Shown here one piece after another: positions 21,946-33,300 of a stretch of 64,000 nt of DNA. The position numbers and the translations under genes were made by a program. Position 1 is the stretch's first letter, and every line of letters starts with the position of its first letter. Source of the stretch: Trichopria drosophilae (Eukaryota; Arthropoda; Insecta; Hymenoptera; Diapriidae); the NCBI GenBank assembly GCA_030407085.1, contig CM059584.1, positions 108,871,001-108,935,000 on the forward strand, read 5' to 3'. The notes below the pieces were generated by a model. The model ran no database searches, was not told the origin of the DNA, and saw only the letters and a list, made by a program, of their open reading frames with translations.

Positions 21946-23383
21946 TGCTTATGCAACTGTTTACATTAATTTTCAGTTAAGTCGATAGTTTTCAAGAAAT
22001 TACATATATATGTAACAGTAGAAAAGGTTCGTTTGGAGACGATTCACACTCCAATATTTTTTACGAGTTAATTTTTAGTCACAATTCGCGTTTTCCATTG
22101 AAAACCATTATGGAATTTTTCTTAATTGTATTTTTTGTATGGTGACCGTATAAACCAAGAATTATTTATGAATATTATGAAAATTAACAGAAAATTGTCT
22201 ATGAACGATAAAGCTTTGAAATAAGTTAAAGAATGCTCAAATTTCATCAGAGTGAATTCATACACTTTCTGATTTTTCAAAAATTCGAAACATCGAAATA
22301 TTGAAAAAAAATCGTTTAAAAAATCTGAAAAAATTTGATAAGGTTTACCAACCAATTCTAAGACATTTTTGTTCGAAGGACATTTTCTCTACAGTCTATA
22401 GTTTTCGTGAAAATAAATCAGTAGTTTTGAAATGAAGAAAAGTTTTATAATTTATTTTCATGAAAACTATAGACTTTAGAGAAAATTTCCTTGTAACAAA
22501 AATGTCTTAGAATTTGTTGAAAAATATTCTCAAAATTTGTTCAGATTTTTTAAACGAGTCTTTAAAAAATTTCGTAAATTTGTTAAGTTTTAAAAGAAAT
22601 TTTGAGCCTCCATACGCCATTTTGGAAGACGCCATCTTGAATTATAAATTGGCGCACGGTGCATTTTAATCCTTAGGGTCCACGGACGGTGGTGAAAGTG
22701 ATGTTTTAATAACAAAAAGAAAATGTTAAAAACCATGTTTTTTTACAAAAAAACTTGCATAACTTTTTTTGCGGTTCATTTTATCAAAATTTTATTAAAA
22801 GAGGATAAAATTTTACGTTAGAAAAAGTGGAGATAACATTTTTCCAAAGGCGTTTATACACAAATTATGGACGTTCAAATCGGTGTGGAAAATATGTCCC
22901 TCCCGTCCTTAAAGGGTTAATATTACCAACTCCCCAGAAGATACGATCAAAAAAAGCTCGAGGAGTATTGTGTCCATGGGGCCATCCAACCGTGGTACCC
23001 GATTGTCGGAATTATGGTAGTAGAAAAAATAATAATATTTTTCCATGTCCTACAAAATTGGCGAAAATTCTCCATTTTTTTCTGTCTGGTTCTGGTTTAA
23101 GTGGGTTCTTATGGTATTCTCTAGTCAGAAGACAATTTATTTATTTTTTCTCAAATTCTTCAGTTGCATGCAAAAAGTGTGTATTTATATTTTCCTGATT
23201 TAAAACGTAACCTCCTCTTACCTGAGCGCTGATATAAAGTAATGAAAAAGTTGAGACTACTTTTGATTGAGACGACTCGGACTTGTAAACATAAAAAACG
23301 GGAAATATTCAAATATAACAAATGTGTATACAACTTGGTACCGTAAAAAGCAAAAATGTAGGGATTCGAACACGTTGGGTACG

Positions 23384-23655
23384 GGTCAAAAAACCAACAA
23401 ATCAAAAAGCCGACAGATCAAAAAACCGACAGTCGGAAAGCCGACTCTTAAAAAGTGTACTTATTGACAACCAGGTAGTAATTTTTTTAAATGTCGGTTT
23501 TTTGGCTGTCGGCTGTTTGATTGTCAGTTTTTTGACTATCGCTTTTTTGACCTGTCGGCTTTTTGATTATCAGTTTTTTGGATGTCGTCTTTTTGATTGT
23601 CAGTTTTCTGACCTGTTGGCTTTTTGATTTGTTGGTTTTTGGACCCGCACACAAC
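23384..23655. mobile_element. Iteron foldback, GTGCGGGTC-end type
   Basis: The left end GTTGGGTACGGGTCAAAAAA is mirrored by TTTTTGGACCCGCACACAAC at 23655. Between them are 12-16 bp iterations: ATCAAAAAGCCGACAG and ATCAAAAAACCGACAG on the left arm, CTGTCGGCTTTTTGATTAT and TCAGTTTTTTGACTATCG on the right. Open frames across it at 23267-23627 come from the repeats (FLTCRLFDYQFFGCRLFD...) and are not genes. Same structural plan as 36117-36296. Confidence 0.8.
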
Positions 23656-24713
23656 ACGTTCAATTTAAGAATGGAACGTTAATTTTGCATTTGTCAAAAA
23701 CGCATTTATTTGAAACGATAATACATTTTTCAGAAACGCTTAAAAAACGTTTTCTGTCGTAGATTCTTTGAAATATTCAAAGTTTAATCGACGTTTTAAA
23801 TACGTTTCAAACTCCATAGCATCGATGAACGTATGACAACGGAGTCCATACACATATTTTCGACTACTATTTCGAACGTTTTCAAAACAATTCTATCAAA
23901 TACTTTAAAACGTCTATTCAGCCATGCACCGTTGTTTGGGGATTGTGAAAGTGAAGATGCAATTTCTGACACAAAAATGCATATTGATATATTTGAAGTT
24001 AACTTTTAAATTGTTATCTTACTAGATTTTACATTTTGCTACATTAATTCCGAAAACCTAGATTATTACGTTGCATTATGTACATTTTTCTTAAGCCGTT
24101 CACACACGTAGATCGTGTCTTAGTCTGGACTTGTGGATTATTTTTAAAGCTACGATGTTTGGAGTGCAGAGAGTGAAGCTTTAATGCTTTAAGAATGTAC
24201 AGAGTGTCTAGTTTGCCTTATTCATTTTTTGGAGATTACCAAATTATGTGGTTTAAATCTTCTGTTCTATAGTAATGAAGTCCGTATCATTTTTCCTTGT
24301 GATATCATAGTTGAAAGACCATTTTTTTAATACTGAGTCCGCAAATTAAACTATGATAGATTCTAATAGTAAGAAATAGAAATAGGGTCCCAGGATTTTT
24401 AGCTAACGTAGAATTTACATCTTCATCTACACGCAGACTTTTATTATTACATATTTGTAATTATATTTAATTTTGATTGTTTCAAAGAATAAACATGAAC
24501 CAAATATATTGATGTAAAAGGAAACCACTTATTATAAATTGCATGATTAGTCTTCCATGAATGAATATCTTGATTGCAATATAACTGGAATACTCAATAC
24601 TAGATGTCAAACACAGAATGTCGACTGCGCATCCGACATGAACAAGTATTATTTGGAGGAACGCGGATAATTGTTTGTTTGGCAATCGTAATAGATATTA
24701 CCTCTTGTTTAAG

Positions 24714-24870
24714 GCACAACGATTTGCCCTGGAACGTCAGGAAGTTCGTACACAATCAACTGGGAGACGTTAATCTCAGCAGCGACTTGGGTAGGGTCGA
24801 TCCCTGGGCCAGGTCAGACTGGAGTCACACAGACATTCCGAGGTTGCGCGCTGGTCTCGTCGGAGCACAG
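24714..24870 (+). CDS. Membrane dipeptidase (M19), exon with zinc-binding HND motif
   Basis: It begins after TTTAAG and ends at GCACAG|GTCAGT (phase 0). With the G shared from the previous exon it encodes 52 complete codons: HNDLPWNVRKFVHNQLGDVN... WSHTDIPRLRAGLVGAQ. The (D)GHNDLPW block is the hallmark of renal-dipeptidase-type enzymes; its His and Asp are zinc ligands in known family structures. The HTDIPRLRAGLVGAQ end matches the family pattern (T-x-I-P-K/R-L-R-A-G-x-V-G-x-Q), where a Phe-Trp normally follows on the next exon. Compared with vertebrate members, a short insertion (DLGRVDPWARSDW) precedes the WSHTDI block. No continuation was found before 64000, so the catalytic barrel lies beyond a very long intron, or I missed small exons. 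Confidence 0.92.
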
Positions 24871-26034
24871 GTCAGTACCTTAGTGAATTCAATGAGAAGC
24901 TGCTTTATGAACTTCTGAATTCTCGACCTCCCACAGTAGGGCCAAATTAATGCGAAGAAACCGCCGAGTAATTAAGAATGAACCGAAGCGAAACTTAATG
25001 TGATCAATATTGACCAAACTGAATTGAAACTTCCAAGAAAGGTCGCAATATTTTTCGTTGCAACTGAAATTAAAGACTAATTATGTTACATTTAAGGAAA
25101 ATAAACATTTTTAGTAATATATTCATTTTTCTATCATTGAAGCTGAAGGCTGACTAGTATTAGTAATATCGCGAAACGAATTCACCGATTCATCCGAGCG
25201 CTTGTGCACGGCTGGCTGCTTTCCCCGCAAATTCTGAAAGATCGTTTCGTTTACATAAATTTCTCATTAATCAGCCCAAGTCTTGGGTTCTCGCGCCTGG
25301 AAAATGCACCGAATGGTTGGCAGGGAAACGGCGCATATGCCAAAACAGTGAGCGCATCAGCGATTACACCGCCTCTCCTGAACGAATCATCTTAACAGGC
25401 GAGAAGATTCTACGGGTACTTGGAGATATGATATATTATACCAAAGATTATGAGCGTTTAATCCAGCCAAAACTACGCGGGATAATGAACGGTGTATTAC
25501 GGCTGTTTAAATGCATTTCCCGTTTACTTCACTACGAATCACGCAAAGGAAGACATTTATTTTTACTCAATGGGGATGTTAAGTTTTAAAAAATCTGTTC
25601 AAACATGGACAATCGCGGATGCGTATAAGCTGCGACTTACTTACTTACTAATCAGTGAAACTAACAAGCGAAAAGTATCGCGTGGAAAATGTGTATTAAA
25701 TCGGTAATTACAAAATTGTGAAGTATCTTACGGTATGAAGGCCCATTCATCATAAATCAACTTGAGTAGTTGCGTTAAACTAAGAGAATACTGAATGCAT
25801 AGTCGAGTCTAATTTAAGTCTACACTATCTAAATAAATGCACGTATTATATTAGGTTAATAATCAAAAATAATATCAACAATGTCCTTATTCAAGACAAA
25901 TGTCATGATCTGCTAGAACACCAAAGCCTTTTGCAAAAGTCTCACACCAGAACTTCGTATTGCAAATATAATATTAGCCTTTAGTTTTGATCAAGAACTT
26001 AGCATGGTCATCATGATCATCTGTGTGTAACCTT
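24871..26034 (+). other. Start of the next dipeptidase intron, moderately GC-rich at 25150-25700
   Basis: After the GTCAGT donor the sequence stays less AT-rich than usual until about 25700, with open frames of 90 and 71 codons (25317-25589, 25492-25707) in different phases. Neither matches a family I know or continues the dipeptidase, so I treat them as chance. Confidence 0.4.
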
Positions 26035-26160
26035 CCCACACAACACATTTCCGTTCCGGGATGACCTGAGGAGCTCCAGAAAAGCTCCTCCTAAAAAGGG
26101 ATATTTGGATATCCTCAAAAGCTCCTCAAGACATCCCAACACGGATTGTGCTGTGTAGGT
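26035..26160. mobile_element. GC-rich palindromic MITE, third copy
   Basis: It has CCCACACAACACATTTCCG on the left and CGGATTGTGCTGTGTAGG on the right, with inner blocks GGGATGACCTGAGGAGCTCC and AAGCTCCTCAAGACATCCC. The centre GGGATATTTGGATATCC is the most palindromic part. Same size and plan as 16970-17098, more diverged. Confidence 0.75.
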
Positions 26161-29100
26161 TAGTATTAGCGTTGACCATGATCGAAACCGGTAACGAAGT
26201 TCATCAAACGTTACTTATGCAAAGATCTTGATTATAAAAGACAGTCTAAGAACTTAATTCCATAAAGGTGGTCTTATTTTCAAAAGAAATGATTTTAGCT
26301 ATTTCTTATGGGATGATTATAGGAGGACATTGTCGGTGCGAGGCATTGAATTGTTTAAAAAAAATGGCTGCAAAAATTTGCAATAACTGGTGTTGTATTT
26401 AAACTATTTCGGCGAGTAAGTACTTATTTTAAAGGTTTCTGGAAAGCCCGTAATTTTTCTTAATGCCATTTTGACTTATGTTAAATATTTCTAAGGTTAT
26501 AGCCATATAAAGGGGACAAATTCCGATACTTGTTTGGATTTTCGGATTCAACTCAATTTGCTAAACAGTTCATGAAATATCACATTAAAGGTAGTTGTAC
26601 ATCTTACAAAAAGACTCACCATAGGATCAATTTTAATGGAAACTTAATGTGTAAGAGGCTAGTTTCTTTGTCTTGTTAAGTTTTTAAGCTCTACAACTTC
26701 CTTTGAAGCGATATTTCGTTAACTATTTTACGAATTTAGACCCCAAAAAACATAAAAAATCGGCATTTTTTACTTTGTGAGCCTCTAACTAGAGAAATCT
26801 TCATCTCACATCAAAGTAGAATATACATAAATTATAGGGCTTACGAAAGAACTCGAAAATGACCATTGCAATCACTTGGTTAAATCTACGACTGAAAATC
26901 AGCCCACTTATTGAAAAAATTGATGTTTTTCTCGAAAATTTTCTTCAATCAAATTCTATGCCTCAAATCCAATTTTGGCACCAGACTAATTTAATAAAAT
27001 ATCACACAGAATCTAATTCTCTAATATTGTTACCCAGTTTTTTGATACTCTGTATATACATCATTAATAGTATATTATTAAATTAAACTATTAAATCCAG
27101 TGTTAAATTAACTATTTCAGTTTTGTTTTTTTCGTTTCATTCAATCATTATACTACGAACCCAAAAATATACCAATTTCTTCTGCTGTATTAGAATCGTT
27201 ACAACACTCGAAAGAAGTTCAAATTTTACACTAACAAAATATTAGATTATTATTAAAAACGGTAAGAAACATATGCAATAAGAAATAAAAGAGTTATATC
27301 AAGCAGGAAAAGCAGGAGAGAAGATCGGACGCGTGGATGGTATTCGTAAACTTTCGAGGAAACCCTAATAGCTTACTAACTGCTCGAGGTAGATTGTTAA
27401 ATGGGTTCGTGGCTGCGTGCGGGAAACTACTTTTGAATTTACTCAATTTATGACGTGACATTAAAAGCGTCGTAGTGTATAGAGGTAAACCGTACACTAT
27501 CTCTTGAGTGGTATAAAACTGTATTAAAACATGTGGATAAATTCCTTTAGTATTTGACTTTTCTTAAAAATGTATCTTTCAAGGTTATAATTGGTTTCCT
27601 CTGAATTAGAAATATAGTTCGTTGATTAAGTTAAATATTAAAATACAATTACTGGACTTTTTAAAATCCTTTGATTTATCAAATCATCGTTCTGATGTTT
27701 TTATGACCTTACTTTTGAATGCCGCTAAGAAAATTGTTAAAAAGTCTTTTAACCTCACTTTTCCAACAAAATATATAAAAGCATATTTTTCGTCACATGT
27801 GTTTTTTATTAATTAATATTTTTTATGGTAAAAGATATTTCAACCTTTAAAAAATTCTTCTGGAAAGTGATACTCCGACAGTGACTTTCTTAAAGTAGCA
27901 TTTTGACGGAGTTTTTTCCTCAATTTTTAAACATTCGCATTCGCATCATATTAGCGGTTTGAAAGCATATTATCGTTTATAGACGTAAGTCTAAATAAAG
28001 TACTACTATATTACAACGTAAATTTTAACGAAGATACTAAATGATTTTTCGTTCTATAAATCGACTTAGTAATTATTTGAACAATGAAGATGTGCCAATA
28101 CTATTATATCCTCGCGTTTTGAAATGCTTTAATATATTTGACGAGTTATTTTAATTTGTACTAAATATATACTTGAAATTGAAAAATTAACTCACTGAAG
28201 TTAATTTTATGAGGAAAAGTTTCATACACAAGAGACTATTTTCATTCTGCATACAAATTAATAGTCATTCTCAAATAATTTATTCGCCTATCTCAATCTT
28301 CGAATTTCAAACGTTTATGACATCCAGCACTTTCTTAATTATATTCGGGTGTTTTTAATTCGACATCCTATTACACTTTAATTCATTACATTGCTCTATA
28401 TTAAATTGTATTATCTTAATTATACTGAATAAAAATAATTTTGAATGAGGTTAAATGAAATGTCTCCTCCTCAATGTTTGGTAAACAAAATGATTTTCGA
28501 ATATCAGAGAAATCCTAATGGAGAGATACATTTGATGAATCGCAAATCTCGTGATTACACCTGTGTTTACGTTTATGACTTGTTCACAAACGGAGTAATT
28601 CTACATGATTGTGGAGTCAAATTAATCAGATATCTGTCCACATATGTAACAGTAACATCTGAGATACGATACTGCTTCACTTCTCATCAGCGACAGAATA
28701 TTCCTTTACAAATCATGCGTACGTAATTGTGTATTTTCATATATTTCGCATGTTGTACGATTTTTTTTAACTTATGTCATCGCATTCAATTAAAACGCTA
28801 ATAGTCCAGTAAGTTTGGCAAATACATAGCCTTAACCTAAAAAATAAATGTTTATCGATGAAATCTTTTCAGAGATTGCAATACTTGGAAGGCTTAAAAC
28901 AGCTTAACTGAAAGTTTCCGATCAATGTTTTCGCTATACGCATTTTTTAGTATCATAAAAAAAATCACGATTTTACACTAAAAAATCGTAGCGCAATTTT
29001 ACAAAGACCATTGTAAAGGAATTGAATTGTAGTATTCATAAAAAAAATTGACAATAGCCAGAAAAATTTGTTAAACTTTTTGCTAGCCTTAAAAGTCGTA

Positions 29101-29696
29101 GGAGAAAAGTTGCGAAATTCAACATTTCGAAAATTTGACAGTTAAGAAATAATAAAGTATGAAGCAAAAGAGAATCCACCAATTAAATGTATGTACTTTG
29201 AAAGACATCCTTTGAGTTTTTCAAAAGTGAGCGACGGAAAGAGGGAGAGAAAGAAATGAAAAAACGATTGAAGTGCCTGGAAAGTGCAATTTAAATAACA
29301 CATCAAATATTTGCGAATTTCCTTCTATCGACATATGTTTCATTCTAGGTGGTATCCCAGAATAATTTTATCACAATTATTGAATTAGTGGACAGGTAAA
29401 AACTTTTAATTAACGTTGTCATTCCGATCTGTCAGTAGGTAATACTTATACCACCGTTTCTTGAAATGTACTGACAACCTTTCCAATATATACCAGACAT
29501 AAATGCAAGTTTCCACTGTTGTCGCGAAAGATTAATGCTTACATTTTACTTTTTACAAGTACAACTATTTTTTGTAAAATTCATATTGCTATTTTTTCAG
29601 CATTTACTATTTTGAAACCAGAAGCTTAGAAATCTTGCGACGATGCTGTAATAATGATATTTTGTTTAAATCAAAGTGTTATGGACATTTCATCTA
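26161..29696. other. AT-rich noncoding stretch
   Basis: A 93-codon frame at 28445-28726 (MRLNEMSPPQCLVNKMIFEY...) has balanced composition and is the least unlikely short frame here, but it has no recognised domain or splice context. Nothing else stands out. Confidence 0.4.
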
Positions 29697-30368
29697 ACCC
29701 GTGTGGAAATTCCCTCAGATTTTCCATAATTCTGACCAGAATCTAGCCATATTTATCCTACTTAGGGATTCTAATCACAATCTAACAAAATTCAGACTGA
29801 ATTTACCGAGGTATATTTAGGTTAGGTTCATTAAATTTTGTAGTAAGTGCCTGGTCGGACAAAGCAGGAATCCGTTCAGAACCTGGTCGGAGAAGCAAGA
29901 TTCTGATCGGAATCTAATAGGATTATCCTGGTCAGAATCCTGTCGGTAGAGCGTTACAATTCCTGAGATTTCCTGGTTAGGCATAGGGAATGCTGGCCGG
30001 ATTCTGACATTTTAGTTACATGGGAATTGTAACGTTCTGCCGAGAGGATTCTGATCAGGATAATCCTACCAGATTCCTATCAAAATCTTGCTTCTCCGAC
30101 CAGGTTCCGATCGGATTCCTGCTTTGTCCAACCACGCACTTACTACAAAATTTGATGAACCTAACCTAAATATACCTCGGTAAATTCAGTCAGAATCTTG
30201 TCAGATTCTGATTAGAATCCCTAATTAGGGTAAATGTGGCCAGATTCTGGTCAAAATTATGGAAAATCGGAGGGAATTTCCACACGAGTTTCTGTGATTT
30301 CCTGGTTAGGCATAGGGAAGGCTGGCCGGATTCTGACCAGACTAGCGTTACATTTTCTACATGGGAAT
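29697..30368. mobile_element. Foldback element with CCGTGTGGAAATTCCCT ends
   Basis: The left arm (29697 to about 29955) starts ACCCGTGTGGAAATTCCCTC and is mirrored by GAGGGAATTTCCACACGAGT at about 30270-30289. Pairing continues through GATTCTAATCACAATCTAAC / GTCAGATTCTGATTAGAATC, GAGGTATATTTAGGTTAGGT / ACCTAACCTAAATATACCTC, and GGACAAAGCAGGAATCCG / CGGATTCCTGCTTTGTCC. The block GATTTCCTGGTTAGGCATAG appears in direct orientation both at the centre (about 29968) and just outside the right arm (about 30297), each followed by GGCTGGCCGGATTCTGAC and later ACATGGGAAT. That suggests two nested or tandem copies. The 69-codon frame at 30234 lies in the arm. Confidence 0.75.
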
Positions 30369-30649
30369 ACGTTGAATATAAATAATCAATACCTTAGTTA
30401 TGATTTAATTAGTTGCAATTCAGTCTGCGTTAAAACGCAATAGTAGGTAATTGTATGCACTTGGATTTGAAATTAAATACATTAACAGGCAATTTAAAAT
30501 TCTCAACATATCACGAGAACTTATTAAAATTTCTACGCTGGAAATTAAAAAACTTACGGTAACCTAGTATTTTGCCTTAATTTAGAAAACTGTCGTTCCC
30601 TCATATTTAAAGTTTCATTATAAAGTTTCTCGTATGTCGGAGCAAAAAG

Positions 30650-31200
30650 CTCGTCGAATAAGCGCCTCTTATTTTTCGACGCATTAACGGTCAAACTTTC
30701 GAGCAATTCAACGTCATCAAGTATCCTTTCACACGGTTGTTCAATCGATAATATATGCGAGCGTAGTCCTCACGGTATATACCGACAAGCGGCTCGTCTT
30801 TAAGTGCAAGAGCAAACTGAAAAATTAGTTTGCCTTCATCTCATCCCTCAAAAGCCCAAAAGCCTGGTCGCGACGTGCAGTAACCTCGGCAGTAATCCTG
30901 CCAGTGTAAATACGCCGCAAGGACCGTAGTACGAAATCCGTTGGCTAATCGATCGTCCTACCAGCCTGGTCAGGGGTACGAGGGGTGGAAAATGGAGTAG
31001 GGAATAGGATTGGGAACGGAGCGGGCAAGCCGCCTAGCAAAGGAAAATCCGGAACGTTAACTCGCGGGTGAGACGAAAAGCGTCGTCGGAAAAGCGGCCC
31101 GGTAATCCGATCGGCGTACTTGTTCGCGGAGTACTTGAGTACTCAAAGATAAATTCGCCTGGTCCGATCGGTGAAGCTTCCCCCCACTTCCGCCCATAAA
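30650..31200. other. CpG-rich island, no coding sequence recognised
   Basis: The stretch is strongly enriched in G, C and CpG (GTCGCGACGTGC, CTAATCGATCGTCC, AAAAGCGTCGTCGG, CGATCGGCGTACTTG) within AT-rich DNA. It contains a palindrome GTACTTGAGTAC (31131-31142) and the paired words TCCGATCGGCG and GTCCGATCGGTG. I could not follow an exon with splice sites. Candidate conserved enhancer or promoter within the dipeptidase locus; this is inference. Confidence 0.35.
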
Positions 31201-31537
31201 CCGGTGTGCACCCTATAACTTACGATCATCGACACGGGTCAACAAGTGCCACCGATACCTCTTATCTCACCGGAATATCCTGTTGGTTTGGCAATCAGCA
31301 AATATTAGACTTCGATGAATCTCAGTCATGTTGCAAATTGAGTCAGAGTATGAATGATCAATTTCCAGTATCAAAAAATATCAGATGGTTTTGATGGTAT
31401 AAAAATAGGTTCAACCCTGTCTTGAAAGTGAACAATTCTCAATGTTACATACACCACTATGTCTTAAGGGCTTTGTTCAATTTTTCGTAAACAAGATTGA
31501 ATTAGCAACCTGTTTATCGACTCCATGTAAGGATTTT

Positions 31538-32307
31538 CCATAACCTCAAAACACACAAAAAAAACTCACTAAAAACACTAAAATCATTATTCCTTCACCA
31601 TTTCATCTCAAATTGGTAACTCTCTAACCCCTTGATCTCATAATCCCCTAAACTCCTTATACAATAACACCATAGCCTTAAGACCCCGTAACCTTACTGA
31701 GTAGAAATATCTAGTTCTGGAAAACGGAACGAGTTCGTGCGTTTTACTTGTTAAGGGTAGTCATGGGCAATTCTCTATAACCCCAAAAATCATAACACCA
31801 TTTGGGCCAAGGCCAAACCGCCTTTAAAAAGAAAAATAGTATTCTAGAAATTGCCTATTGCCTCAAGAAAGACCTAAAAGATTTTTATATTTTCTTGAAC
31901 ACTATTTTTCAGATACGAGGTTCTACTGACTTCCAGAAATGGACTTCTCCAGAAAACAAGTTTGCGGGATTAAAGAGTTATGGGGTCACGGTTAAGGGTT
32001 TATGGATTATGAGTTTTTGGAGTGAAGGAGCTTAGAGGTTATACTATTTTGTTATGGTATTTTGGAGTTATAGAGATACTTGCTCTTGGCTATTTTCAGG
32101 AAATAAAACTCACGAACTTGTTCCGTTTTCCAGAATCTCATTTTTCTACTAAATAATATTACGGAGCTTTAAGGTTATAGAGTTATGATATAATGAAGTT
32201 AGGGGATTATGAGACTATGGAGTTACGACTTTCTGGAGGAAATGAGGTTAATGAATTCGGCAATGAGTTTTCGGATATTTTTTGAGGCTATGTTAAAATT
32301 CTGAGGA
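31538..32307. mobile_element. Foldback element built on GTTATNGAGTTATG-type iterations
   Basis: The left arm runs from CATAACCTCAAAACACAC (31538) and contains TCTCATAATCCCCTAAACTC and CTGGAAAACGGAACGAGTTC. The right arm carries the mirror blocks GAACTTGTTCCGTTTTCCAG and AAGTTAGGGGATTATGAGAC and ends near TTTGAGGCTATG (about 32292). Pairing spans about 300 bp per arm. Within each arm the word CATAACTCC/GGAGTTATG recurs every 15-25 bp. A 77-codon frame at 31802 crosses the centre and is not supported as a gene. Confidence 0.75.
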
Positions 32308-32869
32308 ATGGGAGACGAAGGAATTACAGATTTGGTTTGTTGGAAAAATTTTGTGGGTCTGTGTTATGGATAATATTGATGAAATTCATGTCTGTAGGAG
32401 TATATATCTCCCGAAAATGATACAAGTTTTTCGAGTCACTGATCATTAATTGAGGTTAGATGTATCAAATTCAAGATGGAGGATCCAATCTGGCGATATG
32501 ATAACACAGGTCGACCTAATCAGGTTGACCCTGGCGTTTGTAACCGACGACCGCGAAAATCCCCGAGTAAAAAATTTCAGTCGTTTTTCGTGTAAAGAAA
32601 AATTGTTCAGAGGTCCTTCAAAACACAAATGGAAAAAACAAACTTAAAATTCGATTTCTCAGTAAAAACAAGTGATAATTACGTAAACTAAACGACATTT
32701 GAAAGGATAAGGTTTATACTTTAAGATGATGCTGATAGTATTTGGAGTAAAGGAAAAAATTCGATGCTACATAAATTTAAATATATTTGCTTATTTTTTG
32801 TTAGGGTATTTTGAAATATTAAGAATATTTAAACTTCGCGTTCGAATTCAGCAGAACAAAAACCATCGG
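32308..32869. other. Noncoding stretch with a fragment of the AGATGG dispersed repeat
   Basis: Around 32400-32500, GAGTCACTGATCATTAATTG followed by ATTCAAGATGGAGGATCC resembles the TCGCTGATTACG...AAGATGGC family seen at 3741 and 8553. No gene. Confidence 0.35.
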
Positions 32870-33300
32870 TAATAGTATATTGTGTATCTAGGGCGGAAAA
32901 GCATGTAGTAGACAAAGACGAGCCGAGCCGAGTCATGCCGTAGACGAGTGATTCAGCATCGCCCGAGCGTGTAATGCATTGCTGCCCGTGGTACACACGA
33001 TACTTTTTGTCACATCCGTCGACAAAAATGCCATCTTATTGGCCGGCGGTAACGAGTGGCGGGCTGTAATGAAAACAGCGGGCGGTAAAAATTGATAAAC
33101 GCCCGTGCGCATGCGCAGTTGCGTCCTCGGCCATAAATGGAAACTTTCTGTTCGCTTAACCTACACGGAAAGGTGGCAGTTTTGTGCAGGTGTGACAAAA
33201 AATATATTCCAATCTCTTGGTCGAGGGGTCGACCTGATTTTATCAGCTCGAAAGAAAACTGGTTGTTTCCGCTCGTTAGCAATTTCATAAGATGGTTTGC
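32870..33300. promoter_or_regulatory. GC-rich candidate cis-regulatory island with NRF-1-type and CArG-type sites
   Basis: Within a GC-rich island lie TGCGCATGCGCA (33106-33117), the palindromic core recognised by NRF-1 and its insect relative Ewg, and 13 bases later CCATAAATGG (33131-33140), a perfect CC(A/T)6GG CArG box as bound by SRF-type MADS factors. An inverted CCAAT word (TTATTGGCCGGCGG) is at about 33036, and GGCGGTAA occurs twice (about 33044 and 33081). Both strands have frames of 61-97 codons across it, but neither looks like protein. Function as a promoter or enhancer is inference. Confidence 0.4.

Larger units (their letters stand above)
19118..22920. mobile_element. Large TTAA-flanked foldback (piggyBac-like MITE) with nested insertions
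   Basis: The ends are TTAACCCTTTAAGGACGGGAG (TTAA at 19118-19121) and CTCCCGTCCTTAAAGGGTTAA (TTAA at 22917-22920). The pairing continues for hundreds of bases, for example GTCCATAATTTGTATATAAACGC against GCGTTTATACACAAATTATGGAC, and AAGATGGCGTCTTTCAAAATGGCG against CGCCATTTTGGAAGACGCCATC. TTAA target and CCCTTT start suggest piggyBac type. The left arm is about 19118-19770. Its inverted partner is found in two partly overlapping versions (about 20530-20602 with 21946-22010, and about 22010-22200), so the interior has been duplicated or rearranged. Insertions inside: a TA-target MITE (19773-20506) and a reverse-transcriptase fragment (20603-21945). Confidence 0.8.
17713..24713 (+). other. Dipeptidase intron, 7.0 kb, phase 2
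   Basis: The donor is GG|GTAAGAAG at 17712/17713 and the acceptor is TTGTTTAAG|GCACAACG at 24713/24714. Joining gives GAC-GGG-CAC-AAC-GAT (D-G-H-N-D) without a shift, which confirms both borders. The intron is filled with mobile elements: a SINE, a GC-rich MITE, a nested TTAA element with a retrotransposon fragment, and an iteron foldback. The remaining sequence (17713-18344, 18631-19117, 22921-23383, 23656-24713) shows nothing recognisable. Confidence 0.85.

Noticed and set aside
23267..23627. Cys/Phe-rich repetitive protein (FLTCRLFDYQFFGCRLFD...)
   Set aside because: It is the translation of the iteron foldback at 23384-23655 and changes with the repeat phase.
28445..28726. 93-codon open frame as a small gene
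   Set aside because: Balanced composition but no recognised domain, no splice or promoter context, and the length is possible by chance in this much DNA.
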